Below are positions 13,293 through 23,759 of a stretch of 64,000 nt of DNA, one piece after another (the first letter of the stretch is position 1; every line of letters begins with the position of its first letter). The DNA is from Eumeta japonica (taxonomy: Eukaryota > Arthropoda > Insecta > Lepidoptera > Psychidae): NCBI GenBank assembly GCA_005406025.1, contig BGZK01000225.1, forward strand, positions 1 to 64,000, written 5' to 3'. The notes beneath the pieces are model-generated. The model ran no database searches, was not told the origin of the DNA, and was given only the letters and a program-made list of their open reading frames with translations. Position numbers and translations under genes: made by a program.

Positions 13293-15240
13293 ACGTCGTT
13301 GGTGAGTGTAGACGACGGGTCTGACGGAGGAAAATCTTCGGAACAGGTCGCGAATATTATTTGCCTTTTAAACGTATAATATTTTTGATAAGGTCACGTC
13401 TGTACAGTGCGAGCCGCGCGTACTTTTGTCGCCCGCGCCGGGGGCGGGGCGCGCGGCCGGATTGTCGCTCGGCTGATTGAAAACCGAAACACGAGACGAT
13501 CGCGTCGTTCGCTTCGGTTACAAAACGTAGTATATCGAACATCGGCAGATAACGATCATTAAATATTGTACAGTAATAACCGGTGGGATATTGTCGGAAG
13601 TAAATATAATGTCGTACACTTGTATTACTGAGTAAATTGTGCTTTACACTTCGTACGGGATATTTAAGTTTTTTTACAGAATTTGCATTCATATTGTGTG
13701 AAACATAATAAATTATAAAAATTGTTAAAGCTTGGCCGCGTAATAGTAAAGTTCCGTATCGGTGACCATTCAAGCAATTTTTTAGTAAGTTATAAAGTTT
13801 TGAGGCATTATAATGCTTGTTAAACAGTAACGGTAAAGTTTAATCTATCATTTGAAGCCAAAAAATGATACAAATGTTTGTATACAATTTAATTTTATCT
13901 TTCATTTCGTTATCAAAGTTATCTTATTAAGTAATACAAATAGACTGACGATGCTCTTTATCATTATTCATTTTTGATTACAATACGCAACATCTATTGT
14001 CTGTCCGTGAGTCATATAGTCTTTATAAGTCGATAATTATAATTATTGATCATATTTATTATTTCTTTATTTATGGATAACTATTTATTAGTTATTATTT
14101 AATGGATATTTAAATAAAATAATGCTTAGATTGTAAAGATAATCGAAGAATAAATATGAAGTACTTATGAGATAATTGATGATAAACAAATCTATTGTTT
14201 TTTATGGTCGTGGATCGTACAAGTCCGGTGTCAACCATGATTAAAACCGAGGTTATATAGGGATAATTGATAAAATCGGCAATAAACATTAAGCATGTGT
14301 TCACGTTGGTAAAGTTATAGCTAAAAGGTAGTATTATGTATTAAAGATTGTATTTACTCGTTTATTCCATAAGTTTTGTGAACTTTTATGACAGTCAAAA
14401 ATAGAAAATAGTACATATTAGGGACGATTAGCCAAATTATAGCCAATTTTGTGGAAAAAAATAATAATTAACATTCTTATAAAAATTTGTAATTTGGACA
14501 ATGAACTAGTGACTTTCCTGGGGTTGCGTATGCCCATAGGCGGTTGTGAATATTTACTTTCTAATGATGCACATGCTTCTTTGCATTAGTTTTTAGATTG
14601 GATAATTAATTTTCTTTCTTTGGAAAAGAAAATAATTTAGCTACCTTAACAATTCCATATTTTTTAAATTACCTTATGACCACGTATGAGGCGTTTGATC
14701 TATTTCTTATGCAAAATGTATAGCGTCTGTAAAACGATTTAAATTTTCCGACTAGATTACAACTTAGACCAGTACGGTTCTGGCTTCAATTTCGAATTGA
14801 TTTTAGCTCACGAATTCGCATCTGACAACTTTTAAGCTGTCTTGTGTACGGATTTGAACAAGCTATGCGATCTTTAATACTCTCCACAAATATTTACTAA
14901 TGGATTCGTGTCAAATGTTACAATAGCATAATTACATTCAGCATTTGAAATAAAATGTATAGGCTTCCGTTTTTTGCGCTTTTTCAAGAGAAATAGCATA
15001 TTGTGCGTAAACAATTGTAGAATATTTAGATCAAAGGTTTTTATCAATTCGATAAATTCTATAGTTTAGATAAACAAACATGTTTTTGACAAAAAGTTCG
15101 ACTGAAGTAGTACGTGATCAGTTTAACATCGATGCGTTGTGTGCAACTTACAAGTTTCTATGAGACGCTTGGCATGTACTACTCATCTACTTTTGCTGTG
15201 AGCGTCACAAACTTCACCGGCGAAACATTTTTCTAATAAT
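13293..15240. other. GC-rich patch followed by AT-rich DNA, no gene seen
   Basis: Positions 13395-13520 form a CpG-rich patch with runs such as GCGCCGGGGGCGGGGCGCG. A 138-codon minus-strand frame (13357-13773) crosses it, but the peptide matches nothing and has the bias of GC-rich DNA. The remainder to 15240 is AT-rich with no gene. The patch could be regulatory; I have no direct support. Confidence 0.35.
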
Positions 15241-15470
15241 AACATTACATATGCCGATGCATTATCTGCGTATCTGACCTGTTCTGCATAATCCTAGCTG
15301 ATCCGATGCGCGTGAAGTTCGCCGTCCGCCGGCAAAGGTCAGCGCGGTTGCGTCGCCGTTCGTAATCGATTTTATATCGCGCAGTCGGCCGTGCGATATT
15401 AAAGATTTTTTTCGGAGCCTTTGATAACTTACAGCAATTTTGTGAGGGATTGTTCAATTAACAATATCGC
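15241..15470. other. GC-rich block, unrecognised
   Basis: A moderately GC-rich, CpG-containing block with a 70-codon minus-strand frame whose peptide is Arg-rich and unfamiliar. It sits between AT-rich stretches and could be a conserved non-coding block or a decayed insert. No motif supports a gene call. Confidence 0.25.
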
Positions 15471-15943
15471 GGTCGAAGGACGAAGTTTGTTTATGTTCGT
15501 GTTTATGTCTGTAGACATAAACGACTCACTTCTTAGACCCTACTATGCCTGAGGCTTCAAAAGAAAATTATATTAAACAACATTGTTGACATAGCTTTGA
15601 TATTAAGAAACCATATAGGAAATTGACTATCTTAAAAGAAGAATTAAAAACGTACTCATCATAATAAATAAATAACTTAAATATTTAATAATTTTTATGC
15701 TATGTGTTTTCTACGGATAATATTATTATATAAATGTAAAAATAAGCTTTTTAAAATTCACTAAAATGAACTAGTTCGGGTCCGTATGATCATCACATTC
15801 GTGACACCAGTTACTTTATTCTTATAGTTACGTGTTAACTTTTACTTGATAAATGATACACAATCATATAAATATATCCAAAAATATTATATACTTTTAT
15901 GAATCAAAAGCGCACTGTTGACTTATCCGTAGCTTGGCAACGA

Positions 15944-16161
15944 TTGAATCTCCATCACAGTCTTCTGTTGTACGCGGGCTCATTCGGCTTGGTCTTCCCC
16001 CAGTCGGCGAGCGCCAGACCACGCCAGAGATCACCAACACGACCATACTGCAAGATATCTGCTCCAAACAACGCACCAGTCGAATGGATTACATGCTGAA
16101 GAGAAATATGGAATTTGTACTATTTGACGTTCCGTCGAAATTATCAGACATCATTAACTAA
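15944..16161. other. Coding-like GC-rich block of unknown origin
   Basis: This block stands out for codon-like composition. On plus, a frame runs to a stop at 16161 and includes the peptide ITNTTILQDICSKQRTSR. A good 3' splice-site-like sequence (CTTGGTCTTCCCCCAG) ends near 16003, so a terminal exon starting about 16004 is possible. On minus, the same DNA encodes an equally protein-like stretch that includes GRVGDLWRGLALADWGK before a stop. The minus reading looks more like a transposon-derived protein fragment. I cannot choose between a host exon and a TE remnant. Confidence 0.3.
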
Positions 16162-16212
16162 TATACCATGTCTCGGTTTATGCGTCTATTTTAGACCAAA
16201 TTTGTACTTAAA

Positions 16213-16450
16213 GGGCTTTCCGCCACACTTAAGCATATCAAATTGATTACAATATCTTCCCTTTTCGAACCACTCGCGCTCAAAGGGCATTTCACCCACT
16301 TAAACATACCAAGTTGATTCCACTACTATCCGTTTTTCGACCCACATGCGCTTCGGTACGTTCAAATGGGCGAAATTCCCTTTAAGTGCTAGTTGTCCGA
16401 AAACCGATGATACTGGAATCAACTTGGTATGTTTAAGTGGGCGAAATGCC
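16213..16450. repeat. Two diverged tandem units plus an inverted third copy
   Basis: Units at about 16213-16286 and 16287-16360 are direct repeats of about 74 bp (shared text such as CTTAAGCATATCAAATTGATT versus CTTAAACATACCAAGTTGATT, then a run ending in a GCGCT core). A third copy at about 16394-16450 is inverted relative to them, for example CAACTTGGTATGTTTAAGTG facing CACTTAAACATACCAAGTTG. The inverted pair matches better than the tandem pair. This may be a small hairpin MITE that gained a tandem arm. Confidence 0.7.
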
Positions 16451-16799
16451 TATACAAGTAAATTTAAGAAAATTGGTATCTTAACTTTGTCATATCAATT
16501 TGTATACGATAATCTATTATGTGTAAGAAAACTTAAAGATGTTTAAGAGAAATTGTGATAAATATAAACTCAATATTAGAAAGAAAATTAAACTGTGTTT
16601 ATATGTTAGGGGCTTTGTGTGAGCATATTCAATAAGATTTCTATAGACATGTAAGATTTACCTTTATATAAATTTAAGATCATTTTAAACAAACATTTCG
16701 TCAAAAAGGATATTATACAATTCCCGAATATTTAGAAGACAATTTATTGAAGTGAAACTTCTAATGCGATTTTCAACAAGGTTGCATTAAACGTTTAGC

Positions 16800-17075
16800 G
16801 CTACCATGGAGGGGGTATGAAAGCACTGTTGCGTTAACCGTTCAACGCTCCTGGGGAAGAGAATAGAAAATAGAATAAAGAGAGAGGAATAATAGAAAGA
16901 GACAGAGCGAGAGTGAATGCATGGCACTTGAACGCATGCGCGTAGTATACCTGTAACAGGCCAGCGCGAGCGTTAGCAAAGAGTTGCGTCCAATATTCCA
17001 ACGCAAGAGAGAGAGAGAGAGAGAAAGAAAGATACACAAAAGTAGAAAGTAGGAGAGAGAAAGAGAGTGAGTCGG
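16800..17075 (+). repeat. Purine-rich tract with (GA)n core
   Basis: The plus strand is strongly purine-biased from about 16850 to 17070, with a pure (GA)n stretch at about 17006-17023. Minus-strand frames here translate to Ser/Leu runs (SLSLSLSL), the usual low-complexity artefact. Long polypurine runs of this type can form triplex DNA, but no function is shown. Confidence 0.7.
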
Positions 17076-18250
17076 TAGATTTCGTATCGTAATTGTTTTT
17101 CGCAATTGTAACGTGCGATGAAAAACGCAATTTCTACCCCTTCCTATTTTCATTTCCACATTACGAAGTTTCACTTCTTCCGCGCGGAGGGACTCCACGC
17201 ACTATTTTTTTTCATGGGCATAACCAGCTCGAGTTATTACCGGGTTGTTTCAATTTTGTAATTTTTATGTTTGTGTATGTTAAGAGTGGAAAAGGCCTAC
17301 TCTTGTTTCTTGGTCATACTTTTTGAGAAAAGATTGCCTTCCGAACGAGTGGTAATGTGTATGAATTCATAAATAAAGTATTTCAAATATTATATAAAAG
17401 ACTTTTGAAATAAAGATACTTTGAATTCGAATTTGTTTTCTGCTTTACTTACTTTGGAAATGGAGGTGCTATCCACAAAGATCATAGATAATTTAATGAA
17501 AGCAATAGTACTAATTTAATGAAAATTAAAAAAAAATGCCTAAGTATGAAAATTTTTTTATTTAATAATAATCAATTTACCATTATAACGCTAAAGCGCT
17601 TAGTACCCTTTTTCATATAAACTGACATCTCAAGATACTCAACTGAATTTACTATTGTATATATATATATATATATACATGTTGTATTCGCTGTATGTAA
17701 ATCGTCGTTGAATTCACTCTTTGAGTTTCTGATTATTGATAAATATTATGGATTTTGGAACTTTTATTTTCTTAATGTTTTAGAAGTCTCATATAAATAA
17801 AAAAAAAAAACAGAATAAATGCAAGTAAGACTGGCGGACCGAGGGTGACGTAAATACTTGATTATGTACTACATTCATGAAGAGTCTGGATGATTTTTGT
17901 CCATCTATTTTCGCTGCCGATACTGGCGAGATATTGGCACATTAAATTAGTTATAAAATAAATGTTACTTCACTGCTTCCTGCGTGTGCTATCCTAGTAC
18001 TAGGTTAAGTGTTACATCAGTGAAATATATTTCGACTTGCTCGACATATATTTTGATCAGATTTTTCTAATGCGGCAAAAGGGCTAAAAAGATTTTCAAT
18101 TATTTTCTTTACTTATGCTGCGGAATCTTTCTTCTTGCCGAATAAAGGTTTTAATAACAACGTCGATTTCTTTATTTTAAAACGCTTTTATTGCAATTTT
18201 ACGTGGGTGACATTTAAAAATTTAGGACTGGCCACTTTCAAGTAAAAATA
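17076..18250. other. AT-rich DNA, no gene seen
   Basis: AT-rich sequence containing a (TA)n microsatellite at 17658-17678 and an A-run near 17800. No gene, RNA or transposon motif is recognisable. Confidence 0.5.
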
Positions 18251-18284
18251 TTTAAATTTCCAAAATGGAACTCTCAACCTTATA

Positions 18285-18445
18285 ATGTATTACAATATCA
18301 TTTACCACTTTCAAGTTTTTAAATGTGTCAAGACATTTTTGGTAATCAGGATTTGATTCCCATGTATGTTGTTCAGTATTTATAAATTCATAAGAAAGGT
18401 CAAACTGTTTAAAATGATCGTTGAGTTTGGAGTCACAAAGTCACT
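18285..18445 (-). pseudogene. Fragment of a transposon-encoded protein
   Basis: Minus-strand translation gives a protein-like stretch with FKQFDLSYEFINTEQHTW, then about ten residues later QKCLDTFKNLKVVND. The second part resembles a motif I associate with uncharacterised transposon proteins of aphids and other invertebrates (a conserved V-N-D near the C terminus). A frameshift occurs just upstream, and stops lie on both sides. It lies about 850 bp from the hAT relic and may be a separate element. Confidence 0.4.
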
Positions 18446-19071
18446 GATGTTGTTGTCAGCAAATGAAGAAATTAGGTTGTAAGGCAAAAAATCAATCGTT
18501 TGTAATGTAAAATATAAATAATCGGTGATTTAAATGACAATTTATAGTAAAATTAATTTATTTAACAATTTAACTTAAGAATTCCATACCACTTAAACTT
18601 AAAATTCCTGTATCTCAAAAAGTATTAATATTAACGATTTGGTGTTAAAGACTCTCTTGTAGGAAATAAAATTCCACAAGTTTGTCATTTACAATTTTTC
18701 CGTAGCTAGTGTTGTTTACGAGGTGAATCCAAAAACGCGAATTTTATGGAAAATTAGGTTTAGGGGCCTGTACTACCCCTGTAGGTGGAAGTTATGACTT
18801 TACTGTAATAGAGACTTTTGTAGAGCGTTAAATTCTGAAGAAGACCTGTCTTTGGGCGAGATAATCCAATTAAATGTCTCTGAGTTATAAAATTTAAAAG
18901 AAAAAATCAAGTTTTACATGTATTTAAATGGGAAATCTTTACATCGCCTTGGTCTAGTACTCTAATATTAATATTGGCTCAAACTTTCAGGGAATTTATT
19001 TTTCGGTACTTCCAACAAAATTTCACCATGGGACCGAAAAAAAATAGTTCAAAAAAAAGCACCCTAGGGTT
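18446..19071. other. AT-rich DNA, no gene seen
   Basis: No open frame or recognisable repeat. It lies between two transposon relics and may itself be decayed transposon DNA. Confidence 0.4.
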
Positions 19072-19111
19072 TTAGTTTAGCCCCAACCTTGAAATGTTGG
19101 GGGCTAAACTT
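19072..19111. repeat. Hairpin next to the hAT element
   Basis: GTTTAGCCCCAAC faces GTTGGGGGCTAAAC across an 8-base loop, with one extra G in the right arm. It lies just outside the proposed left end of the hAT element. Whether it belongs to that element or pre-dates it is unclear. Confidence 0.8.
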
Positions 19112-19289
19112 TAGTGTGCAAATAGGTTCGCGGGCCGCGTTTAAAAAATAGTGCATTTTAAAGTAGTGTTCATAATTTTTAGCGATAGATATCGGACATG
19201 AAATAATACGAGGATGTTATTGTAATACAATTCAATAAGATAACAAAATAAAGTGAAAAAAAGAGTATAATATTATAATTAAATGGTGA

Positions 19290-21060
19290 AATTTGGAATT
19301 ACTACAAACTACGAGAGTTAAATAACGACACCGAAACCAATGAGACACTTGAGCTTGAATTTGGGAAACTAATCCATCGATGTTTGGATTAACTCCTCTG
19401 ATACAAAGACGTAAAGAATTTTCCAAATTATCGTCAGTAAACCGTGTACGATGTTTTGATTTATTAACTTTCATCCTTGAAAAGAACTGTTCGCATTTGT
19501 AAGTACTACCAAATGCACAAATTAATCTTGCGAATTTTCTAAGCTGCGGAAAATGGTGTTCCTCGAGGTATTTTTTGCAGAAATTTCCCAACTTCACGTC
19601 TTCAAATTTAGATTTTAGGAGTGAGTTTTATTAAATCTTGAATTTTGTGCATTACTTTTGTTGGAGTAGCAAATAAACTGAAACAATCTTCCATGTTTTT
19701 GAAATCGCTAAATCTGTTAGAAAATTGCTCCGACAGTAACTTGAGTTCTTCAGCGTATTGAGCATAAGCAATATTTTAATACACAAAGAGCATGGTGAAA
19801 TGGTAACCGTTACCAGATAGCATTTGTGCCTCCCACAAACGGGTTTTGTTCTGAAACGCTTTCAAATGACTGTACAAATCGTTTACTAACTGTCCTTGTT
19901 TTTGAAGTTTCAAATTTAAATCATTGAAATAGCCTGTAAGATAGACCAGAAATGCTAAGTCACATATTCATTTTGGGTCACTTCATTCAGATAGTGGCTT
20001 ATTCTTTATTTGCATAAAATCTGCTATCTCATTTCTAAGCTCATAAAAGCGTTTCAAAATTTTCCCTTTGCTTAGCCATTTGACTTCACAATAACACGTT
20101 ACGTCGTCATATTCGGCTGATATTTCATCCAAAAACGCCTTGAACTGACGATTAAGCCCTCGCGATCGAATAAAATTGATAGTTTTTACTACCACATTCA
20201 TAACAATCTGGAGTCGAATGGACTTAGAACACAATTTCTGTTGGTGGATAATACAATGAAAGACTATCGAATCATCTTTTTGCACTTTTAATTTAGTTGC
20301 TTTTTCCGATTTCCGAATTCCGATGAAACCTTTACATAAGGCGACCATAGAAGATACACCATTTGTGCATATTCCAACTAATTTTGACGATGGCAAGCCA
20401 AAACTTGTGAATAACTTTTGAACTTCATTAAAAATGTTCTCTCCTGCAGTGGTTCCTTTTAGCGGCTGTAAAGTAAACAATTCCTCGGTAACAGTGAATT
20501 CTTTATCAACATCTCAAATAAATATTGCCAGTTGAGCTGTGTCAGACAAGTCGGTGCTCTCGTCTAATGCTATGGAAAATGATTCAAAACCAACCATACA
20601 GTCAGTCAATGTTGTTTTTCTATCATTAGCCATCATCTCTATACGTCAGACAACAGTCCGTCTTGACAAACTAATTTTTTCAAATTCATTTTTCTTTTCA
20701 GGACACAAAACACAGCAAACTTTTAATATACACTCCTTGATAAATTCTCCTTCCGCAAATGGTTTTAATGACTTTGTCAATTTAGAATTCACTCAATTCA
20801 CAACATTACCAAGTTGTATTCTTTGTTTATGAAACATTTGCTGCCGTTTTTCCAATTTGCGATAAGGTTCTGGATTTTGTCTTTTCTTATTTGTACTGTC
20901 AGTGAGTGCAGCATAGAATGCTTAGTTGAGTAATGCCTCTTTATATTTAATTCTTTCATCACTGAAATGGATTTATTACACAGCAAACAAATAGGCTTTC
21001 CATTGTACAAGATAAATTAACAATTTTTCTGTCCATTTTTGGTGAAACTGGCGACCCTTT
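19290..21060 (-). pseudogene. hAT transposase pseudogene, BED-finger type
   Basis: hAT transposases cut and paste DNA in the nucleus. Read on minus, the N-terminal part (about 21010-20910) holds a BED-like zinc finger (CLLC followed by KRHYSTKH). The core has SIALDESTDLSD, GTTAGENIF, VGICTNGVSSM and FHCIIHQQKLCSK, and the C terminus has CEQFFSRMKVNKSKHRTRF, part of the hAT dimerisation region. In-frame stops occur near 20794, 20647 and 20514, with more around 19975 and 19790, so no single frame survives. In the ICT-D-G block usual for the family the Asp is Asn, which would probably remove a catalytic residue. It is a dead copy, with closest affinity to ZBED/GTF2IRD2-like transposases. Confidence 0.85.
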
Positions 21061-21354
21061 GCATTTGCTTTTCGTTTCTTTCAACCAGACATCATTTTCG
21101 TTTACTTTTCGTTCGATAAACTTAATAACAAAATATAATTCATAAGCACTCAAGATGCACACAAAGTCACAAAGCAAATTGACGGCACTAGAAGTTCGCT
21201 AGAATATCGCTTGTCGAAGTTATCACCTCGGTAGCTCAAATAGAACTGAACTAAAGTTCGGGCCATCCACCCGCTTATATAGGCAAAATGAAGAAATGAT
21301 TTAGAATCGTTTAGTGTAGAACAATTGAGAAGCAATATCTTTTGTTGCGCCGTC

Positions 21355-21399
21355 AGTGACGCGGCAAACATCAAAGGCTTTGATGTTTGCCGCCTCACT
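21355..21399. repeat. Nearly perfect 21-bp-arm hairpin
   Basis: GCGGCAAACATCAAA (21361-21375) faces its exact complement (21379-21393) across a GGC loop. After a one-base mismatch the pairing continues for five more bases on each side (AGTGA / TCACT). It lies within the 5' non-coding part of the hAT relic. Its perfection contrasts with the decayed transposase next to it. Confidence 0.9.
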
Positions 21400-21545
21400 C
21401 TTTGATGATCTTCGTCACTCGGCTTGCTCGCTCACTTAATTCCGTGAGTATGAGTAAGTCGTGTAATATATTTTTCTATTAGGTTTTTCAAAATGTCTCG
21501 CGGGTCGGATCAAAACTTACAGCAGGCCGGTTGTTGCCCACATAT

Positions 21546-22282
21546 GCCGTACAGAATGGTAAGATTGGGGCTTTGATCGGAAAACGAAAAAATGCAGGAA
21601 TTAAGCCCCCGCCCTTCTTAAGATTTATATTTTAAAGTATTTTATCTTGATAAAACCTAACCTCGTTAGGTTCAAGCCCCTACCGAACCAAAACCCTAAA
21701 TCAGACACTGATGATAAACATTTTATACAACAAATTCAATATGAAGTCAGATTAGATTATGAAAGCAGAGAGACAGTGGAAAGAATGAAAGAAAATTCAT
21801 ATGAGAACATTATTCTGTGAAGTGTATAATCTATTAAGATTACATATAGGGAACTAGATAAACACATAGAGAAATGAAAAGTTATTTATAATAGAAAAGA
21901 ATTACTTAAAAGAGAAAATCAGTTACGAGAAGAAGTCAATAAATGCAATTTGATATACGATTCTTTTGTTTGTATTACCTCTCTATTCTGGAAGACCTTG
22001 AGAAAGGCCACTCAGCGGGACACCCAAAGACGAAGACAAGCATCGAGATGCCTCGACAGCGTATCACAACACTATGTGGGGCATTCTTTAGTGCGGACGT
22101 ATGCGCGCGGAATCAGGGTCGCTTACAATGTCGATGACAATTTATAAATTCCGATGATTGCTAGGCATTTATGTCCCACCCATGTCGGGCAGGGCCGTAG
22201 TTAATAACACAGTACGACGGGCTGTGTCCGCTACAGATCAGGTTTTTAGCAACATTGTTGTCGCTAATTTATGTATATGTTT
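21546..22282. other. Unassigned DNA with a GC-richer patch
   Basis: A patch at about 21985-22210 is richer in GC and carries two overlapping plus-strand frames of about 65 codons. Neither peptide is recognisable. The patch may be a decayed insert. No gene can be supported. Confidence 0.3.
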
Positions 22283-22314
22283 GTATGTGCGTATGCGTGC
22301 GCGTGTGCGTGTGC
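22283..22314. repeat. 32-nt perfectly alternating purine-pyrimidine tract
   Basis: GTATGTGCGTATGCGTGCGC continues without a break in alternation to 22314. Alternating GT/GC runs are classical Z-DNA-forming sequence. No gene start is visible beside it, so any function is speculative. Confidence 0.8.
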
Positions 22315-23680
22315 TTGTTGTGTGTTTTTTTTTCTTTGTCCAGACATCAGATTAAAACTAGTGACTTGTGATCGTATCGATATGGAACTTCGACCATTCG
22401 ACGTGGAATCGTTTGTTTGTAGGATTTGGGCTTTTTTTTTTAATGTTATACGCCCTTCATTTTTATTTTTACTTTCTTTCATAACTCATAACCCCCGCAA
22501 AGCGAGCATTATTTCATATACCCGTAAAACTGGCTTGAATCAAGACCTTACCCTGGTTGGCGATTTCCCTCATCCACGTTAGCGTATCACAGATTATATG
22601 CGACTGGATTACGAATTTCAAATACTTCTTAGAAAGCGTAGCGCATCGAATGTTATAATTCAATATTACAACAGGTTCGTTAACGGATAATGTACATTGA
22701 TGAATGATATACAATGAAAATGTATTTATTTTTCGACGATATATCGACTAGATACAATAAGAAAAATTAAATTAAAATTATTTTGCAATTTGAAAAATTA
22801 ACACGATTTCATAATTCAACAACCTTTGCTATCACTCTATGTTGAAGTTTTAAAACGATGTTTCGAGCACCAAAGAAAGTAGTAAATCTATATCGGGTAG
22901 AACTGTCTAGAATTGATAAATTCTGTCAGACGTGCCTTAATTTTGAAACGCGTGTGAGGTCCAACCCTTTAGTATATTATATTGTACTTTATTGTATCAG
23001 CTCCACGATTCATCAATATGTGTTATTAAGCGAAACGAAGAAAAAATTCGCATAATTTTTTAACGCTTAATACTAAGATGGAATATATCGTCGGGAGTCC
23101 TAAGAGGAAAATGATAACTGTCATTAACTACTGAATCCCTCGGGTATTATGCCTCGAAAAATATCAACGGTACATCATACCTCACGCATAATCACTCTGG
23201 CATGTTTTTAATATAAAAATAATTGTAAATTAAATCTCTAACGAGCCGTGGCAGCGAAGTAGTCGCTGTTAATCAAATTGTGATTTGTAGGAATCGATTT
23301 TTGATTGCTCACAGATATTTTGTTCTCTCTCACTCTTTTCATTGGGCGCGTAAAGAAGGTCCACTTTGGTACTATCACAACATCACACATTTGGGTGTCC
23401 GATTAAAGACGGGACGTACTTTAATGTATAAAAAAATATCAACAACGTTCAAATAAAAAACAAGCAAGTCGTTTCTAAATAGAATTGTATAGTGTTTATT
23501 TAACCGACCTCAGAAGAGCGAGAAGATTCACGGTTAGTGTCTTTCTGCAATGTTTTTAATTATGATCGAGGAGCTCGGAATTTTAACTAACTCTGACCCG
23601 AAGCGCCTCGAGGGCTATCAACGACCGTCGTCGTCGGACGACGGCGATAATGTCCAGGACCGACAGCTTATAGCGCCTAT
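22315..23680. other. AT-rich DNA, no gene seen
   Basis: Short open frames at 22514-22714 (minus) and 22858-23055 (plus) match no family. The GC-richer part at 23575-23680 directly precedes the SINE head below and may be the body of that minus-strand SINE, including an imperfect CGTCGTCG repeat. Confidence 0.4.
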
Positions 23681-23684
23681 CGAT

Positions 23685-23758
23685 TTCGTGGTTAGGATTC
23701 GAACCCGGTAGTTTCCAGATCGAAGATAGTGCTTTTAACCGTTGAGTCACGGCGACAC
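23685..23758 (-). repeat. tRNA-derived SINE head (Pol III A and B boxes)
   Basis: On the minus strand this reads like a tRNA: an A-box-like TGACTCAACGG (23739-23749) and a B box GGTTCGAATCC (23696-23706), about 32 bp apart as in tRNA genes. The acceptor and anticodon stems do not pair well, so it is more likely a SINE head or tRNA pseudogene than a working tRNA. The SINE body would extend toward lower coordinates. Confidence 0.6.
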
Positions 23759-23759
23759 T

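Larger units (their letters stand above)
19115..21545 (-). mobile_element. Degenerate hAT transposon (ZBED/GTF2I-like group)
   Basis: This 2.4-kb region is a decayed hAT element on the minus strand. The transposase relic lies at 19290-21060. The proposed ends are GC-rich in a way typical of this hAT group: GGTTCGCGGGCCGCG at about 19124 on the left, and CTCGCGGGTCGGATC at about 21497 on the right, the reverse complement of a similar motif. I could not fix the exact ends or an 8-bp target duplication. A strong hairpin (21355-21399) sits in the non-coding 5' part. Confidence 0.75.

Noticed and set aside
13357..13773. 138-codon minus-strand ORF as a gene
   Set aside because: Crosses a CpG-rich patch and AT-rich DNA with no change in coding character; no recognisable domain.
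16834..17198. Two overlapping minus-strand ORFs with Ser/Leu repeats
   Set aside because: They are translations of the (GA)n purine-rich tract.
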